Below are positions 49,544-58,107 of a stretch of 64,000 bases of DNA, one piece after another. The position numbers were made by a program, and so were the translations under genes. The DNA is from Amycolatopsis alba DSM 44262. GTDB lineage: Bacteria > Actinomycetota > Actinomycetes > Mycobacteriales > Pseudonocardiaceae. Numbering within the stretch: position 1 is the first letter of the stretch; every line of letters begins with the position of its first letter. The stretch spans positions 6,719,605-6,783,604 of the forward strand of contig NZ_KB913032.1 in NCBI RefSeq assembly GCF_000384215.1, written 5' to 3'. The notes under the pieces were generated by a model. That model saw only the letters and a program-made list of their open reading frames with translations, was not told the DNA's origin and did no database searches.

Positions 49544-52327
49544 CTACCACGGCTGGGCCGTGCTGCCGTCCGCCTCGAGACCCCACTTCAGCACAGCATC
49601 GTCTCCGCGCGCCGCGGCCAGCGCTTTTCCTGGTGACGCATCAGACCATTCCGTGTCCGCTGAGTTCACAGCGCACAGCGCGAGCCGCTCGGCGCTTCGC
49701 TGATCGCCCCGATCCAGCAACTGCTCGCTGACCGCCACCAGCCCCGCCGTTTCTCCCAGAACGGAGGCCGCCATGGCCAGAGACTCGGCTTGGGTGAAAT
49801 CACCCCGCCGGGCGTGGAAGCCAGCAAGGGTCACGTACGCCTGGACGACGTCGTCTTCCGTCTGCGCGGTGTCCGCCGTCGACCAGGTGTCCGCGCCCGT
49901 CGAGAGCTCACGCGGCTGACCGGTTTCGAGCCGATCGAGCAGCCGCCGGACGACTTTGTGCTCACCGAGTGCTTCCAGGACGTCACGGAGCACTCGGATA
50001 AGGTGCGGCGACGCTTCGGCGATGACCGCGGCCTGGTCGTCGACCTCACGCGCACCGGACACTCTCGCCAGCAGCCTCCTCGCCCGCTCATAGTCGCCGG
50101 CACGCGCACCGATCAACGCAACGCGCAACGCGTCCTCGGGCGCGTCGGGATCAGGGACTCGTGCCAGTAACCGGCGAGCCGCGGTCTTGTCGCCTCTGTC
50201 TTGCCGTTCGTCCGCGAGCGTCCACACCACGCCGGGGTGGCCCTCGGCTGCTGCTTCCAAGGCGAGCCGCTCCGCGCCCTCGGCGTCCTCGAGCCCGTCC
50301 CGTCTCGTCGCGAATTCCGCCAGCGCCGCCCATCGCAGATCTTCGGGCAGGCCTTGGACCAATTTCTCCGCTTCACGGGGGAAGTCGCCGTCCCGCCATT
50401 CGGCGACAGACACGGTCGCTACCCATGACCCGAACGCGACGGCCCGCCGTGCGACGGCTTCCGCACCTTCCTTGTCCCCAGTGCTTTCCAGTTTGAAGGC
50501 TAGGTGGTCAAGGGCCTTGGGATCACCAAGTTCCCCGGCCTGCCGCAGCAACGACATCCCATCACCGCGACCACGGCCACTACCGTGCAAAGCCACCAAG
50601 GTCAAAGCCTCCGGCACACCAGCTGCGGCAGCCAGTCGTGCGAAGCGCTCGGCGGCGTCCGGTGCTGCCTCGAACAGGCGATGCGATGCGAGCGCACTCA
50701 GCTGTTTACCGGCGTCGATCGTACCGGTAAGTTCGTACAGAGCAGCGGCGATCCGCCACCGGAGCCGTGCCGCGGCACCGGCCGCCATCCGCAGCCGACT
50801 GTCCGAAGTCATCTCACTCTCGGCAACAGCCGTCCAGAACTCCGCGAGCGGAAACTCGAACCGGCGGTGCACCCGGCCGCGCTCGTCCAGGTAATCGTCG
50901 AGCCGATAGCCGGGAAGATCACGGCGGAGCAACGGACCGCTTGCCGCCCCCGGCTCCAGCAGGCCAGCGATCGCCGCATCGAACCAGGACGGATCCTCGT
51001 CGGCACCGCGCCGGGCGTCGCCGTGCAGATAGCAGCGCGTCGCGGCGTGCAAGAACGACGTCGAGAACCATTCGCCGTGCCCGAGCCTGCGTGCGTCCAT
51101 CAGAGCGTGCACGACGGCCTGCGACGCTGCGCCAGCCGTCTCGTACCGACGCAAGAGGTCTGTCGCCCCGGCCAGTTCCTGCGTCACCGAGGTCCCCGCC
51201 AACCGGTTCGCCGCGGCCACCAGTAACGGATCACCTGACTGCCGCGCCACGGTGACCTCGGCGTTCGTGAACCGGTCCGGCACGCGAAGGTGGTTGCCCT
51301 CGAGGAGCTGCCGGGCCGAGGCAAAGGGGTCGACCTCGGCCTTTTCGGGCTCGTGGGTGAGTTCCTGCCAGCGGTCAGGCCACAACGTGCCCAGTACGAG
51401 GACAGGTCCGCGAGACTCGTCGCCGAGCAGCGCCAGTAGCTCGGCCGCGATCCCGGCTCGAACGTCCTCCGCCGGGTCGGCCAGGTAGCGCTGCGCCTCA
51501 TTGAGCCAGACGACCGTCCGCGACCCGACCAGCTTGAGCTCCTCGAGAAATCGCCGGGGCGGCAGAGGATTCATTTCGGGCCACACGCGCCAGCCCGCAT
51601 CGGCCAGGCTGGTCGCGCCCGGCCCGCTCCCGCGCCGGTGCAACGCCTCGTACAGAGCTCTGGTCTTGCCCGTGCAGGAATCCCCGATGAGGATCGCGCA
51701 GCCCGACCGGGCCGCTGGGCTCGTCACGCCAGCGACCAGCTCGTCCAGAGCGCGGTCATGGGCGCGGACCACGTACGCGGGAAGCACGCCGTCGCCCTGC
51801 ACCGCGCTGTGCACCTCGAGATCCGACGCGGAGAACGAACCGATCGGCCCGCCGAGCGGTTGGCGGCTTTGTCCGGCACTGCTCTCGGCGGCCTCCCTCA
51901 ACGGCCAGACGGCGGAGCTGTCCAGGACGTGCGCCTCCGGCACGAACAGCTTCCACTGTTTCGAACCCGACTTCTCGACTGTCGCATCGGTGACCAGCTG
52001 CCAGTGGCACAGTCCGGTGTCCAGGTCGACCAGCACCACGATCACCGGGACCGAGAACCGGAGCCAATACTTGAAGTGAGCGGCCTGGTCGCGGAACCAC
52101 CAGCCGCCATCAGCCGGGGAACCGAAGTAGCTTCGACCGCTCTTGATCTGCAGCGCGATCAGCCTGCCGAGCATCTCTTCGCCGTCGACCAGTTCGACAT
52201 GGGCATCGATCCCGTAGTCCTCGAGCGGCTGCTCACGGAACACCCATTGCAGGCCGGACTCGACCGCGTGCCTAGTCTGGGTCACCCCGGCGCTCGCGGT
52301 CCTCGCGGAGGCAGGTCGACGGACCAT
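49544..52327 (-). CDS. DUF4365 nuclease-like / P-loop NTPase / helical-repeat protein (STAND-like, candidate antiviral)
   Basis: This 927-aa three-part protein begins with DUF4365 at residues ~15-150: EDYGIDAHVEL with Asp41 and ALQIKSG with Gln60 and Lys62, followed by a WWFRDQ...YWLRFSVPVIVVLVD core. This is a PD-(D/E)xK-type nuclease pattern. The NTPase has Walker A GDSCTGKT (215-222) and a Walker B-like VVWLNEAQRYL (WLNE at 274-277). From about residue 520 to the end it is built of Ala/Leu-rich helical repeats of Sel1/TPR type (e.g. EAEKLVQGLPEDLRWAALAE). Effector-NTPase-repeat is the layout of STAND immune proteins such as Avs, in which repeats sense a phage protein and the N-terminal effector is triggered. 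The specific family is not one I can name. It follows the DUF4238 gene by 111 nt on the same strand. Confidence 0.85.
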   Translation of the reverse strand: MVRRPASARTASAGVTQTRHAVESGLQWVFREQPLEDYGIDAHVELVDGEEMLGRLIALQIKSGRSYFGSPADGGWWFRDQAAHFKYWLRFSVPVIVVLVDLDTGLCHWQLVTDATVEKSGSKQWKLFVPEAHVLDSSAVWPLREAAESSAGQSRQPLGGPIGSFSASDLEVHSAVQGDGVLPAYVVRAHDRALDELVAGVTSPAARSGCAILIGDSCTGKTRALYEALHRRGSGPGATSLADAGWRVWPEMNPLPPRRFLEELKLVGSRTVVWLNEAQRYLADPAEDVRAGIAAELLALLGDESRGPVLVLGTLWPDRWQELTHEPEKAEVDPFASARQLLEGNHLRVPDRFTNAEVTVARQSGDPLLVAAANRLAGTSVTQELAGATDLLRRYETAGAASQAVVHALMDARRLGHGEWFSTSFLHAATRCYLHGDARRGADEDPSWFDAAIAGLLEPGAASGPLLRRDLPGYRLDDYLDERGRVHRRFEFPLAEFWTAVAESEMTSDSRLRMAAGAAARLRWRIAAALYELTGTIDAGKQLSALASHRLFEAAPDAAERFARLAAAAGVPEALTLVALHGSGRGRGDGMSLLRQAGELGDPKALDHLAFKLESTGDKEGAEAVARRAVAFGSWVATVSVAEWRDGDFPREAEKLVQGLPEDLRWAALAEFATRRDGLEDAEGAERLALEAAAEGHPGVVWTLADERQDRGDKTAARRLLARVPDPDAPEDALRVALIGARAGDYERARRLLARVSGAREVDDQAAVIAEASPHLIRVLRDVLEALGEHKVVRRLLDRLETGQPRELSTGADTWSTADTAQTEDDVVQAYVTLAGFHARRGDFTQAESLAMAASVLGETAGLVAVSEQLLDRGDQRSAERLALCAVNSADTEWSDASPGKALAAARGDDAVLKWGLEADGSTAQPW

Positions 52328-52438
52328 TCACCCATCTTCTCCCACGACCCGGTGCCCCGGCCACTCGCGGTCCGGAGCACCTTTAGCCACCCGCGTTGCG
52401 GTTCACCACGGGCACAAGAACGGAGACCTGCACACGGC

Positions 52439-53446
52439 CTACCGGTCCCGCCTGAGCTGAGTCCGGAACGATTCGCCCATCGCGACGAAGTCAACGGACG
52501 ACATCCCGATCTCGACATCGCGCGCCGTCGGCAAGCTCGTGCCTATCAGTGCGTGATCATCGGGATGATGGAACAGCCATCTACGAGCGTTTCTCATGGT
52601 GACACCGTTGAACAGCGCAGCGAGGCGCGTTGAAGGTGGCCCTTCAGTGTCGAAGCGCCCTGCCACGATGACCTCGAAAGCCGTGTGTTCGGCGATCGGC
52701 AACGAGTCGGCCATGAGCAGCCCGACCTCGCGCGACAGCGGCAGCGCGAGCCCCCACGCTGTCGCCAAGGCTGGCGCGACCCCTGACTGATCGTCAGGGC
52801 GTCTGAGAAGCGCGAGCGGCGTGTCCGAGGTGAACAACCTCCGGCGGCTGAACCTCGTCAAGACCCATGGACGGCAGATGAGGTAACGAAACACATCCGG
52901 AACGACACGCAGCAGCTGCTCGATGTGACCTCGAGCGGACAACTCGATTGGCGGGCCGCTCTCCCTGATTACATCAGCCCAGAGCAGGTCCGCCTCCTCC
53001 TCGGTGATCTCTCTCCCCAGTCGCTCTTTGGCATGGTCGAAGATGCTGGCTTTGCCGGCCAGGCTCAGTTCCAGTTTCGTTGTCAGCGCGATGATCTGTT
53101 CCATGAGGCGCCGCTGATCTGGGCCACGCAGATACTGGACTGCGGCGAACTCGGCTACAGATCGCCGCGCCTCTTCACAGAGTGGCCACGTGCCCTTATC
53201 GAGTACTTCCCGAAAGACGGACGCTGCTTTAGCCTCCAGCTTGCTTAGCTCACGCTCGAAAAGGTCTGCGTCCTCGGCCTTCACTGTGTCGAGCGTGTAG
53301 AAGTTGTTTCTCGTCGCAGCGTCTCCGATCCGCTGCACGAACCGTTTTTCACCTGGAAGCTCGACTGTTCCCACGCGGCCGTCACGCGCGAACCGCTCCA
53401 GGTAGAAGCGAGGCACGGTGTGATGATGCCGAGCGACCTTGGCCAT
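52439..53446 (-). CDS. DUF4238 family protein
   Basis: This 335-aa protein (ATG 53446) starts MAKVARHHHTVPRFYLERFA; the HHHTVPRFYLxxF opening is the DUF4238 hallmark, and LFTSDTPLAL is the second conserved block. The fold is unknown; an HNH-like role for the His-rich N-terminus has been considered only by analogy. DUF4238 genes are common in accessory islands and near defence genes. It lies just upstream of the STAND-like gene and could share a transcript. Confidence 0.88.
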   Translation of the reverse strand: MAKVARHHHTVPRFYLERFARDGRVGTVELPGEKRFVQRIGDAATRNNFYTLDTVKAEDADLFERELSKLEAKAASVFREVLDKGTWPLCEEARRSVAEFAAVQYLRGPDQRRLMEQIIALTTKLELSLAGKASIFDHAKERLGREITEEEADLLWADVIRESGPPIELSARGHIEQLLRVVPDVFRYLICRPWVLTRFSRRRLFTSDTPLALLRRPDDQSGVAPALATAWGLALPLSREVGLLMADSLPIAEHTAFEVIVAGRFDTEGPPSTRLAALFNGVTMRNARRWLFHHPDDHALIGTSLPTARDVEIGMSSVDFVAMGESFRTQLRRDR

Positions 53447-53696
53447 GTGAACCAGTCTAGGCGCGCGAACACGCTCAATGACTCACGCGAAGGACGAAAC
53501 GTTACTCGTAGACTTCCTGTCGGGAGGCAGCCCTTCGCAGCCACCGTCAGACCAGGGCCGTTCGGCCCTAGTGGACCCGGGCATTTCGACCTGTCTCTAC
53601 CGACAGGCGCTAACGACCCAGTCGGCCTGCGCGACGTTCGAGGTAGCGTGCGCCCATGAGGGTGCACCCACGTCGTGCACGGAGTGTCTCCCCCTT

Positions 53697-54443
53697 ATGA
53701 ATGAACCCAGTACGTCAACGCCAACACATCACAGCCCGAAGACGCACCGGATTCAATCGTGCTTGATCGCCGCACTTACTGTCGTGGCAGCGGTTTCCGC
53801 AGCCTGTTCCGCGACCAGCGGCGCCGGCAATCCCTGCCAGACGAGCAGTCAGGCCCCGCCGTGCTTCGACGGCTCAGGCCACTGGGTCCGAGCTGACGGA
53901 AGCATCGACACGTCATCCTCTCGAGGTAGCACTCGCTCGGCGCCATCGAACTCGTCAACATCAGTAAGCCCATCGAAACCTGTCGAACCGTCACAACTGC
54001 CTGCGACACTCACTCAGGGCGGAGCCCAGATAACAGTCAAGTCCACGCGGCTTGAAAGCTTCATTCAGCTGAACAAAACCAGCTATCGTCAGGGAAGCCC
54101 CAACGCGAAGTACACGGCAGAGCCCGCAGGCACCGGCTACAAATTCTTCGTTGTCACAACACATGTGCGCAATAACGGAGCCCGCTCCATGGACCTTACC
54201 TGCGCTCTTCCTGTCGCCACCAGGTTCGTCGACAAAAAAGGACGCGAGTTCGACACGATCGACAGCCTCTACAAGATCAAGGGAAACCCTGAATGTAACA
54301 CAGGAGCGATCCAACCCGAGGAATCGGCGGAAATGACGTGGGCTTACCGCATCCCCGATAGCGCGGCCCCTGACAAATGGGGGTTCGTCGACGTCGAAAA
54401 CGGCGGCTATGGCCAGACCGCCTACACGGGGATTCAACTCTGA
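53697..54443 (+). CDS. Lipoprotein with DUF4352-like domain
   Basis: This 248-aa protein (ATG 53697) has a basic/His-rich start, a hydrophobic stretch and lipobox VSAACSA near residue 37, then a Ser/Pro-rich linker. The C-terminal ~120 residues (ITVKSTRLESFIQLNKTSY ... FFVVTTHVRNNGARSMDL) match the DUF4352/telomeric-repeat-binding-factor-2-like immunoglobulin fold of secreted actinobacterial lipoproteins. Codon use is less GC-biased than core genes, suggesting transfer. Function unknown. Confidence 0.78.
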   Translation: MNEPSTSTPTHHSPKTHRIQSCLIAALTVVAAVSAACSATSGAGNPCQTSSQAPPCFDGSGHWVRADGSIDTSSSRGSTRSAPSNSSTSVSPSKPVEPSQLPATLTQGGAQITVKSTRLESFIQLNKTSYRQGSPNAKYTAEPAGTGYKFFVVTTHVRNNGARSMDLTCALPVATRFVDKKGREFDTIDSLYKIKGNPECNTGAIQPEESAEMTWAYRIPDSAAPDKWGFVDVENGGYGQTAYTGIQL

Positions 54444-54932
54444 CGAGACCGCGGAGCGACACCTACCTACCCAGACTGTCCAGCCAGCTGTTCAGTGCTC
54501 GATACACGGGTCCGCTAGCCCGCCGGCAGCAGCACCTGGCCTCTTCCCAGGTTAACGGCTCAACAACGTCCGATCGTCAGGACCACAGCCAGCCTATAGG
54601 GCCTGAGATCCCGCCGTCGGGGAGCGACAGTCATCGCCGGGCCGAGTTCGGCAGCGAAGTCCTCCGGCACGAGCACGTCTTCACGAGTCAGGTGCACGCT
54701 TCGCTTCCCGAGCGCGGGCACTGTCGCGTTGCGCGTTACACAAACTGATCATCAAGGCTCAAAACGCCTCTACAGCTAGCTATTCTAGGCTCTCGCACCC
54801 ATCGATGTAGTGACCCAGACTCATTTATTTCCTAGTAATGTAATATTAGTTATTTTCGGATTACTTGTGCCTCATCCTCGCTATTCCAGTGCTGCCGCCA
54901 CAGCAACGTCCAGGTGTGGTGGGTTCATGAAT
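54444..54932. other. Non-coding stretch with a possible gene remnant
   Basis: No complete gene is visible. On the minus strand around 54590-54730 a frame reads HLTREDVLVPEDFAAEL, which looks like coding sequence, but it lacks a start and a family. The part 54770-54900 is strikingly AT-rich for this genome. Confidence 0.45.
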
Positions 54933-55460
54933 CTACTGCCCCTCCTGTGCGGGAGGCTCGTAGGGAAGCGCCGCAGGAATACGCCTGTGCCCAAGCACGG
55001 CGCGCATGGTCGCCACGCAATGATCCCGAGCGTGGTCCACGCGCTTGCGATCGTAGTGCTCCTCGAGATTCATCGCCGCATCGTCGACGCGAACAGGTTT
55101 CTGCCATGCTGTCTTCATCTGTCCGCCGACCTGGACCTTCGCTTCGTTCACGAGCTGCCGGTAAGCGGCCGCGACCTTGGGCGTCTCAATGTCGAGCAGC
55201 GCCTGGTGGAACGCCAGCCGCGAATAGATCCTGCTCACCTCCTCGGTAAGCTGCTGACGCCCCTCCAAAGTTCCCGGGCGTCGCCGGATGCGGTATGGCA
55301 TCTCCGCGTAGTCCTCGATGACGCTGAGCGCCTCGCTGAACGCAAGGGCGCGACGCTCACGGCGCGCGGCGCGCCGGTTCAACCCGTAGCTCAGCAGGGC
55401 GGTAAGCGCGGCGCCTAAGATCGCGAGCACCGCTGTCGTCTGCGCCGCCATCCAAGTCAT
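54933..55460 (-). CDS. Single-span membrane protein, candidate CBASS-like effector
   Basis: This 175-aa protein has one N-terminal transmembrane helix (TAVLAILGAALTALLSYGL), a basic stop-transfer (NRRAARRERR) and a long, mostly helical cytoplasmic part (FSEALSVIEDYAEMPYRIRR; LAFHQALLDIETPKVAAAYR). The ATG at 55460 overlaps the CD-NTase stop by 4 nt (ATGA), so the two are made together. In type I CBASS a small membrane protein is often the killing effector gated by a cyclic nucleotide; that role is inferred from neighbourhood, as I see no known effector domain. Confidence 0.75.
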   Translation of the reverse strand: MTWMAAQTTAVLAILGAALTALLSYGLNRRAARRERRALAFSEALSVIEDYAEMPYRIRRRPGTLEGRQQLTEEVSRIYSRLAFHQALLDIETPKVAAAYRQLVNEAKVQVGGQMKTAWQKPVRVDDAAMNLEEHYDRKRVDHARDHCVATMRAVLGHRRIPAALPYEPPAQEGQ

Positions 55461-56440
55461 GCTGCGACTACCGGCCTGGGACTTCTGATCTCGTGAAGGA
55501 CATCGACGATCCCTCCAGCCTCACAGGCCTCCCACTGATCAGGGCTTTCGCCGAAGAGCCGATTGATGCCGTTCTGGCATGGCAACTCGGCGAAAAACAT
55601 CGGATCCTCGCGGTGACTCCGGCGCAGCCACTCAAGGGCGCCGCGGTAGGCATCCCCGGGCGAGGACGTCCGATAGACAATGTCAGGAACGTTGTACAGG
55701 AGGCACTCAAGCAGGTATGACGGCGCCGCGCCTTCAGCGATCATCCGCTCTCGCTCGGCCAGCCTCCGGGCGCGTTTGGCCGTCCGGACAGCCTCTTTGA
55801 AACGGCCACCGGTACATAGGTCCTTCTGGTCGCCATTGCGCCTGTGCTGCTTGGGGAAGTTGACGATCCGTCGACCTTCGCGGTCGCGGAAGAAGACGCC
55901 CTGCTCGTAGACCTCGACGCCCGGCGACGGGAACGCCGAGTACAAGCGGTATTCCGTCGCGACGAGGATGTCGACCATCGCACCGAAGATCGAGTTCGGG
56001 GCATCGACGTTGACGCATCGGCGACCCATGCGCACGAGGTAAGACTCACCCAGGGCGGCCATGACGTCCTCGCGGAACTCCTCCCAGCTGTAGGGGCCGA
56101 CCTGGTAGCTTTCCCTGAAGTTGTCCATGCTGGGCTCGTCGAGGGCATCAACGTTCGATTCGAACGGCATCTTGACCATGAGGACGAGATCGATGTCGCT
56201 CGCCTGCTCGATATAAGTGTTGTTCACCCGCGAGCCCTGGCCGAAGATCTCGTACGATCGTGCGTCGAGCAGGGGCGACCGGCGCAGCGCGTCGCGCAGT
56301 ACGCCCTCAGCCCAGGCCAGCAGGAACGTGTCGGGTTGGCTGGTCCAGGCCGCGTTCTTCTCGGCGACCGTGCGGCGTGCATGCCACGACTCAGCTGCAG
56401 GCCCGAGCGTTAATGACCGCCGGACCACTGCGGCAGCCAC
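55457..56440 (-). CDS. CD-NTase-like nucleotidyltransferase (candidate CBASS synthase)
   Basis: This 327-aa protein of the DNA polymerase beta superfamily starts at GTG 56440. The active site reads IFGQGSRVNNTYIEQASD and then IDLVLMV: Gly69-Ser70, Asp82 and Asp84, followed by the third acidic residue Asp157 in AMVDILVATEYR. The GS-x-x-N-x-T-x-I-x3-SDxD pattern is that of cGAS/DncV-like enzymes which make cyclic oligonucleotide alarms on phage infection. No ubiquitin-like or HORMA/TRIP13 partner genes are present, so it would be a minimal type I system. The promoter gap has AT-rich DNA and a 9-bp inverted repeat. Confidence 0.8.
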   Translation of the reverse strand: MAAAVVRRSLTLGPAAESWHARRTVAEKNAAWTSQPDTFLLAWAEGVLRDALRRSPLLDARSYEIFGQGSRVNNTYIEQASDIDLVLMVKMPFESNVDALDEPSMDNFRESYQVGPYSWEEFREDVMAALGESYLVRMGRRCVNVDAPNSIFGAMVDILVATEYRLYSAFPSPGVEVYEQGVFFRDREGRRIVNFPKQHRRNGDQKDLCTGGRFKEAVRTAKRARRLAERERMIAEGAAPSYLLECLLYNVPDIVYRTSSPGDAYRGALEWLRRSHREDPMFFAELPCQNGINRLFGESPDQWEACEAGGIVDVLHEIRSPRPVVAA

Positions 56441-56519
56441 TAGACGTCACATCTGGGCTGGACAAGGCTGCGGCCCCTCAATACCTGTCCGCGAAACGTC
56501 ATGGTCATGACGCCGATTA

Positions 56520-56546
56520 TGCATCGCCAGCGTTATAGGCGATGCA
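56520..56546. promoter_or_regulatory. Inverted repeat upstream of the CD-NTase gene
   Basis: TGCATCGCC (56520-56528) is perfectly mirrored at 56538-56546 around AGCGTTATA. It sits 80 nt upstream of the CD-NTase start. It could be an operator; no regulator gene is nearby. Confidence 0.45.
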
Positions 56547-56831
56547 TGACACGCCTCGATCAAGCAGCGGCGTTGGCCGTCGTTGGGCGCGGTCGAACTT
56601 ACGCCAGTCCTGCCGCGCACTGCCGACGCAGGTCTACAAGCCGTCCGTAACGGGACTGGTCATAACGCCTGACCCCACCCAGGCCTTCGCCGCCAGCGAC
56701 CCGATCTTGGTCCATCCCTGGCTTACACGGTTGGCATGACACGGCCCACCTCTCGAGGGTCAGACATGACCGGCGTAACACACAGAACACCACACACGAC
56801 TACAAATCACCTCGCGCCAAGGAGCATCCTC

Positions 56832-56912
56832 ATGATCAAGGGCGTCGCCCTCTTCACCGCGGCGGCCGCGGCGGTCACCCTCACCGCCTGTTCCGGTCTC
56901 CCTGTCTTATGA
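56832..56912 (+). pseudogene. Truncated lipoprotein signal peptide (26 codons)
   Basis: ATG 56832 has a good AAGGAG. It encodes MIKGVALFTAAAAAVTL, then TACSG (lipobox) and GLPVL, and stops at 56912. It is a complete lipoprotein leader with no mature protein, directly followed by copy 2 of the island repeat. The original gene was probably cut by the event that brought in the downstream DNA. Confidence 0.65.
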
Positions 56913-56915
56913 TCA

Positions 56916-56952
56916 GGGCAGTACCCCCACTGCTGGTGACTGAGAGTAGTTT
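56916..56952. repeat. Copy 2 of the island repeat
   Basis: GGGCAGTACCC, ACTGCTGG and TGACTGAGAGTAGTT repeat the sequence at 48641-48675 with small differences. It lies right behind the truncated lipoprotein and about 80 nt upstream of the gene at 57031. Confidence 0.6.
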
Positions 56953-57030
56953 ACTGTCTGCAGAAGCGGACCCCCGACGGTCACCAGACCTGCCTGTAAC
57001 GACTTCGATCTTGTACCCGTCTGTCACGAC

Positions 57031-58107
57031 ATGACTGTGAGCGACGCGACACCGATGAAGTACTCGGTGATCAACCGTGGTCTGCGACCCGCCCGGGTGG
57101 CGATCGTTTTCGACGGGGGCGACAACTGGTCCTACTGGGCCCGTCGCGCCCTCTTCCTCGCCGGACAGATCTGGGGCGGAGCTGGTTTCGCCCTTGTTCC
57201 GCATCGAGCCGGTGTTGTCGACCCGATCTTGCTGCGAGCGTGCCGCGCCTACGACCCGGACTACATCGTCGCATTCAGTCACACCGTCGGCGAATATTGT
57301 CACTTCGCGTCAGGAAGCTTCATTGTCAACGACGACTCCGGAAACCCACTAACCGGCGAAGCGCGCGCCGCGAAGATCGCCGAACACTTCGACGAAGAAC
57401 TTGAGCCCGGTCCCGGCGCCATGGAAGCGCGGGAGGCCGTCGCACGAGCTTGCTCGCCGTACCGGTTGACGGGTGGGGATGAGTCACCAAAAGTGAGCTA
57501 TTTCCTGGAAGCCTCATCGGCGGAGTTCCCGGCGGCCGAGTCGATACCAGGCGCGTATGCCGGTCACGTGCTGCATTGTCCTCCCTCGTGGGGTGGTCTG
57601 GCGGGAGCGGCGGTCGCCTCACACGCGGGTGTCGCATCACCACCCGACTTGACGTCCGCCGAACCAGAGCTTGACACGGCCACGCTGTGGCAGCTGCTCT
57701 GCGCATCGAGGGCTGGTGACTGGACGGCCACGACCACCGGGCTCGTGGCCGTCCAGTCACCAGCCCTCGATGCTTGGCCCGCCGTCGCCGTCTTGGGCGA
57801 TTCCGCCGAGGACTTCGCGCTCGCGAGGCTGATACGCCTCACCTACGGTCGGTGCGTGTGGCTGCCCACCGTGTTCGGGATCGACGAGGAGAAACTCAGC
57901 TATCCGCTGAGCAGCGGGCTGTTCGATCTCGCCACGAAGACCGCCGCAGGCCGACCTCGATCTCTGCTCCTGACGTCGGTGTCCCGGCCAGCGGACAACG
58001 TTCTCGACTTCGAACGCCGACTGCGCGACAACGAGAACATCAGGACCAGTGGCAGGCTCCTCACCAACGACGCCCCATGGACCAAAGCACCACTCGACAT
58101 CGAGTGA
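57031..58107 (+). CDS. Unknown protein, first gene of a two-gene island unit
   Basis: This 358-aa protein starts at ATG 57031 and has no family I recognise. Notable blocks are VAIVFDGGDNWSYWARRALF, AGQIWGGAGFALVPHRAGVV and RAYDPDYIVAFSHTVGEYC, then a Trp/Leu-rich C-terminal half. A 69-bp perfect palindrome is inserted in frame in its middle (codons ~225-247). Its stop overlaps the GTG start of the next gene (GTGA), so the two form a coupled operon. I infer a nucleic-acid or defence-related role only from location and from the nuclease-like partner. Confidence 0.65.
   Translation: MTVSDATPMKYSVINRGLRPARVAIVFDGGDNWSYWARRALFLAGQIWGGAGFALVPHRAGVVDPILLRACRAYDPDYIVAFSHTVGEYCHFASGSFIVNDDSGNPLTGEARAAKIAEHFDEELEPGPGAMEAREAVARACSPYRLTGGDESPKVSYFLEASSAEFPAAESIPGAYAGHVLHCPPSWGGLAGAAVASHAGVASPPDLTSAEPELDTATLWQLLCASRAGDWTATTTGLVAVQSPALDAWPAVAVLGDSAEDFALARLIRLTYGRCVWLPTVFGIDEEKLSYPLSSGLFDLATKTAAGRPRSLLLTSVSRPADNVLDFERRLRDNENIRTSGRLLTNDAPWTKAPLDIE
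57704..57772. repeat. In-frame palindromic element with 30-bp perfect arms
   Basis: The left arm, CATCGAGGGCTGGTGACTGG and ten more nt (57704-57733), is mirrored exactly at 57743-57772 around a 9-nt loop. It is 69 nt (23 codons) and keeps the host gene open, adding roughly SRAGDWTATTTGLVAVQSP. It resembles the intergenic palindromes of this genome (compare 39793). Confidence 0.9.

Noticed and set aside
49228..49731. Overlapping + strand frames between the MarR remnant and the STAND-like gene
   Set aside because: They overlap the 3' end of the clear STAND-like gene on the other strand and show no recognisable domain.
56542..56739. 65-aa + strand frame upstream of the lipoprotein remnant
   Set aside because: Starts inside the inverted repeat, no ribosome site, no family.
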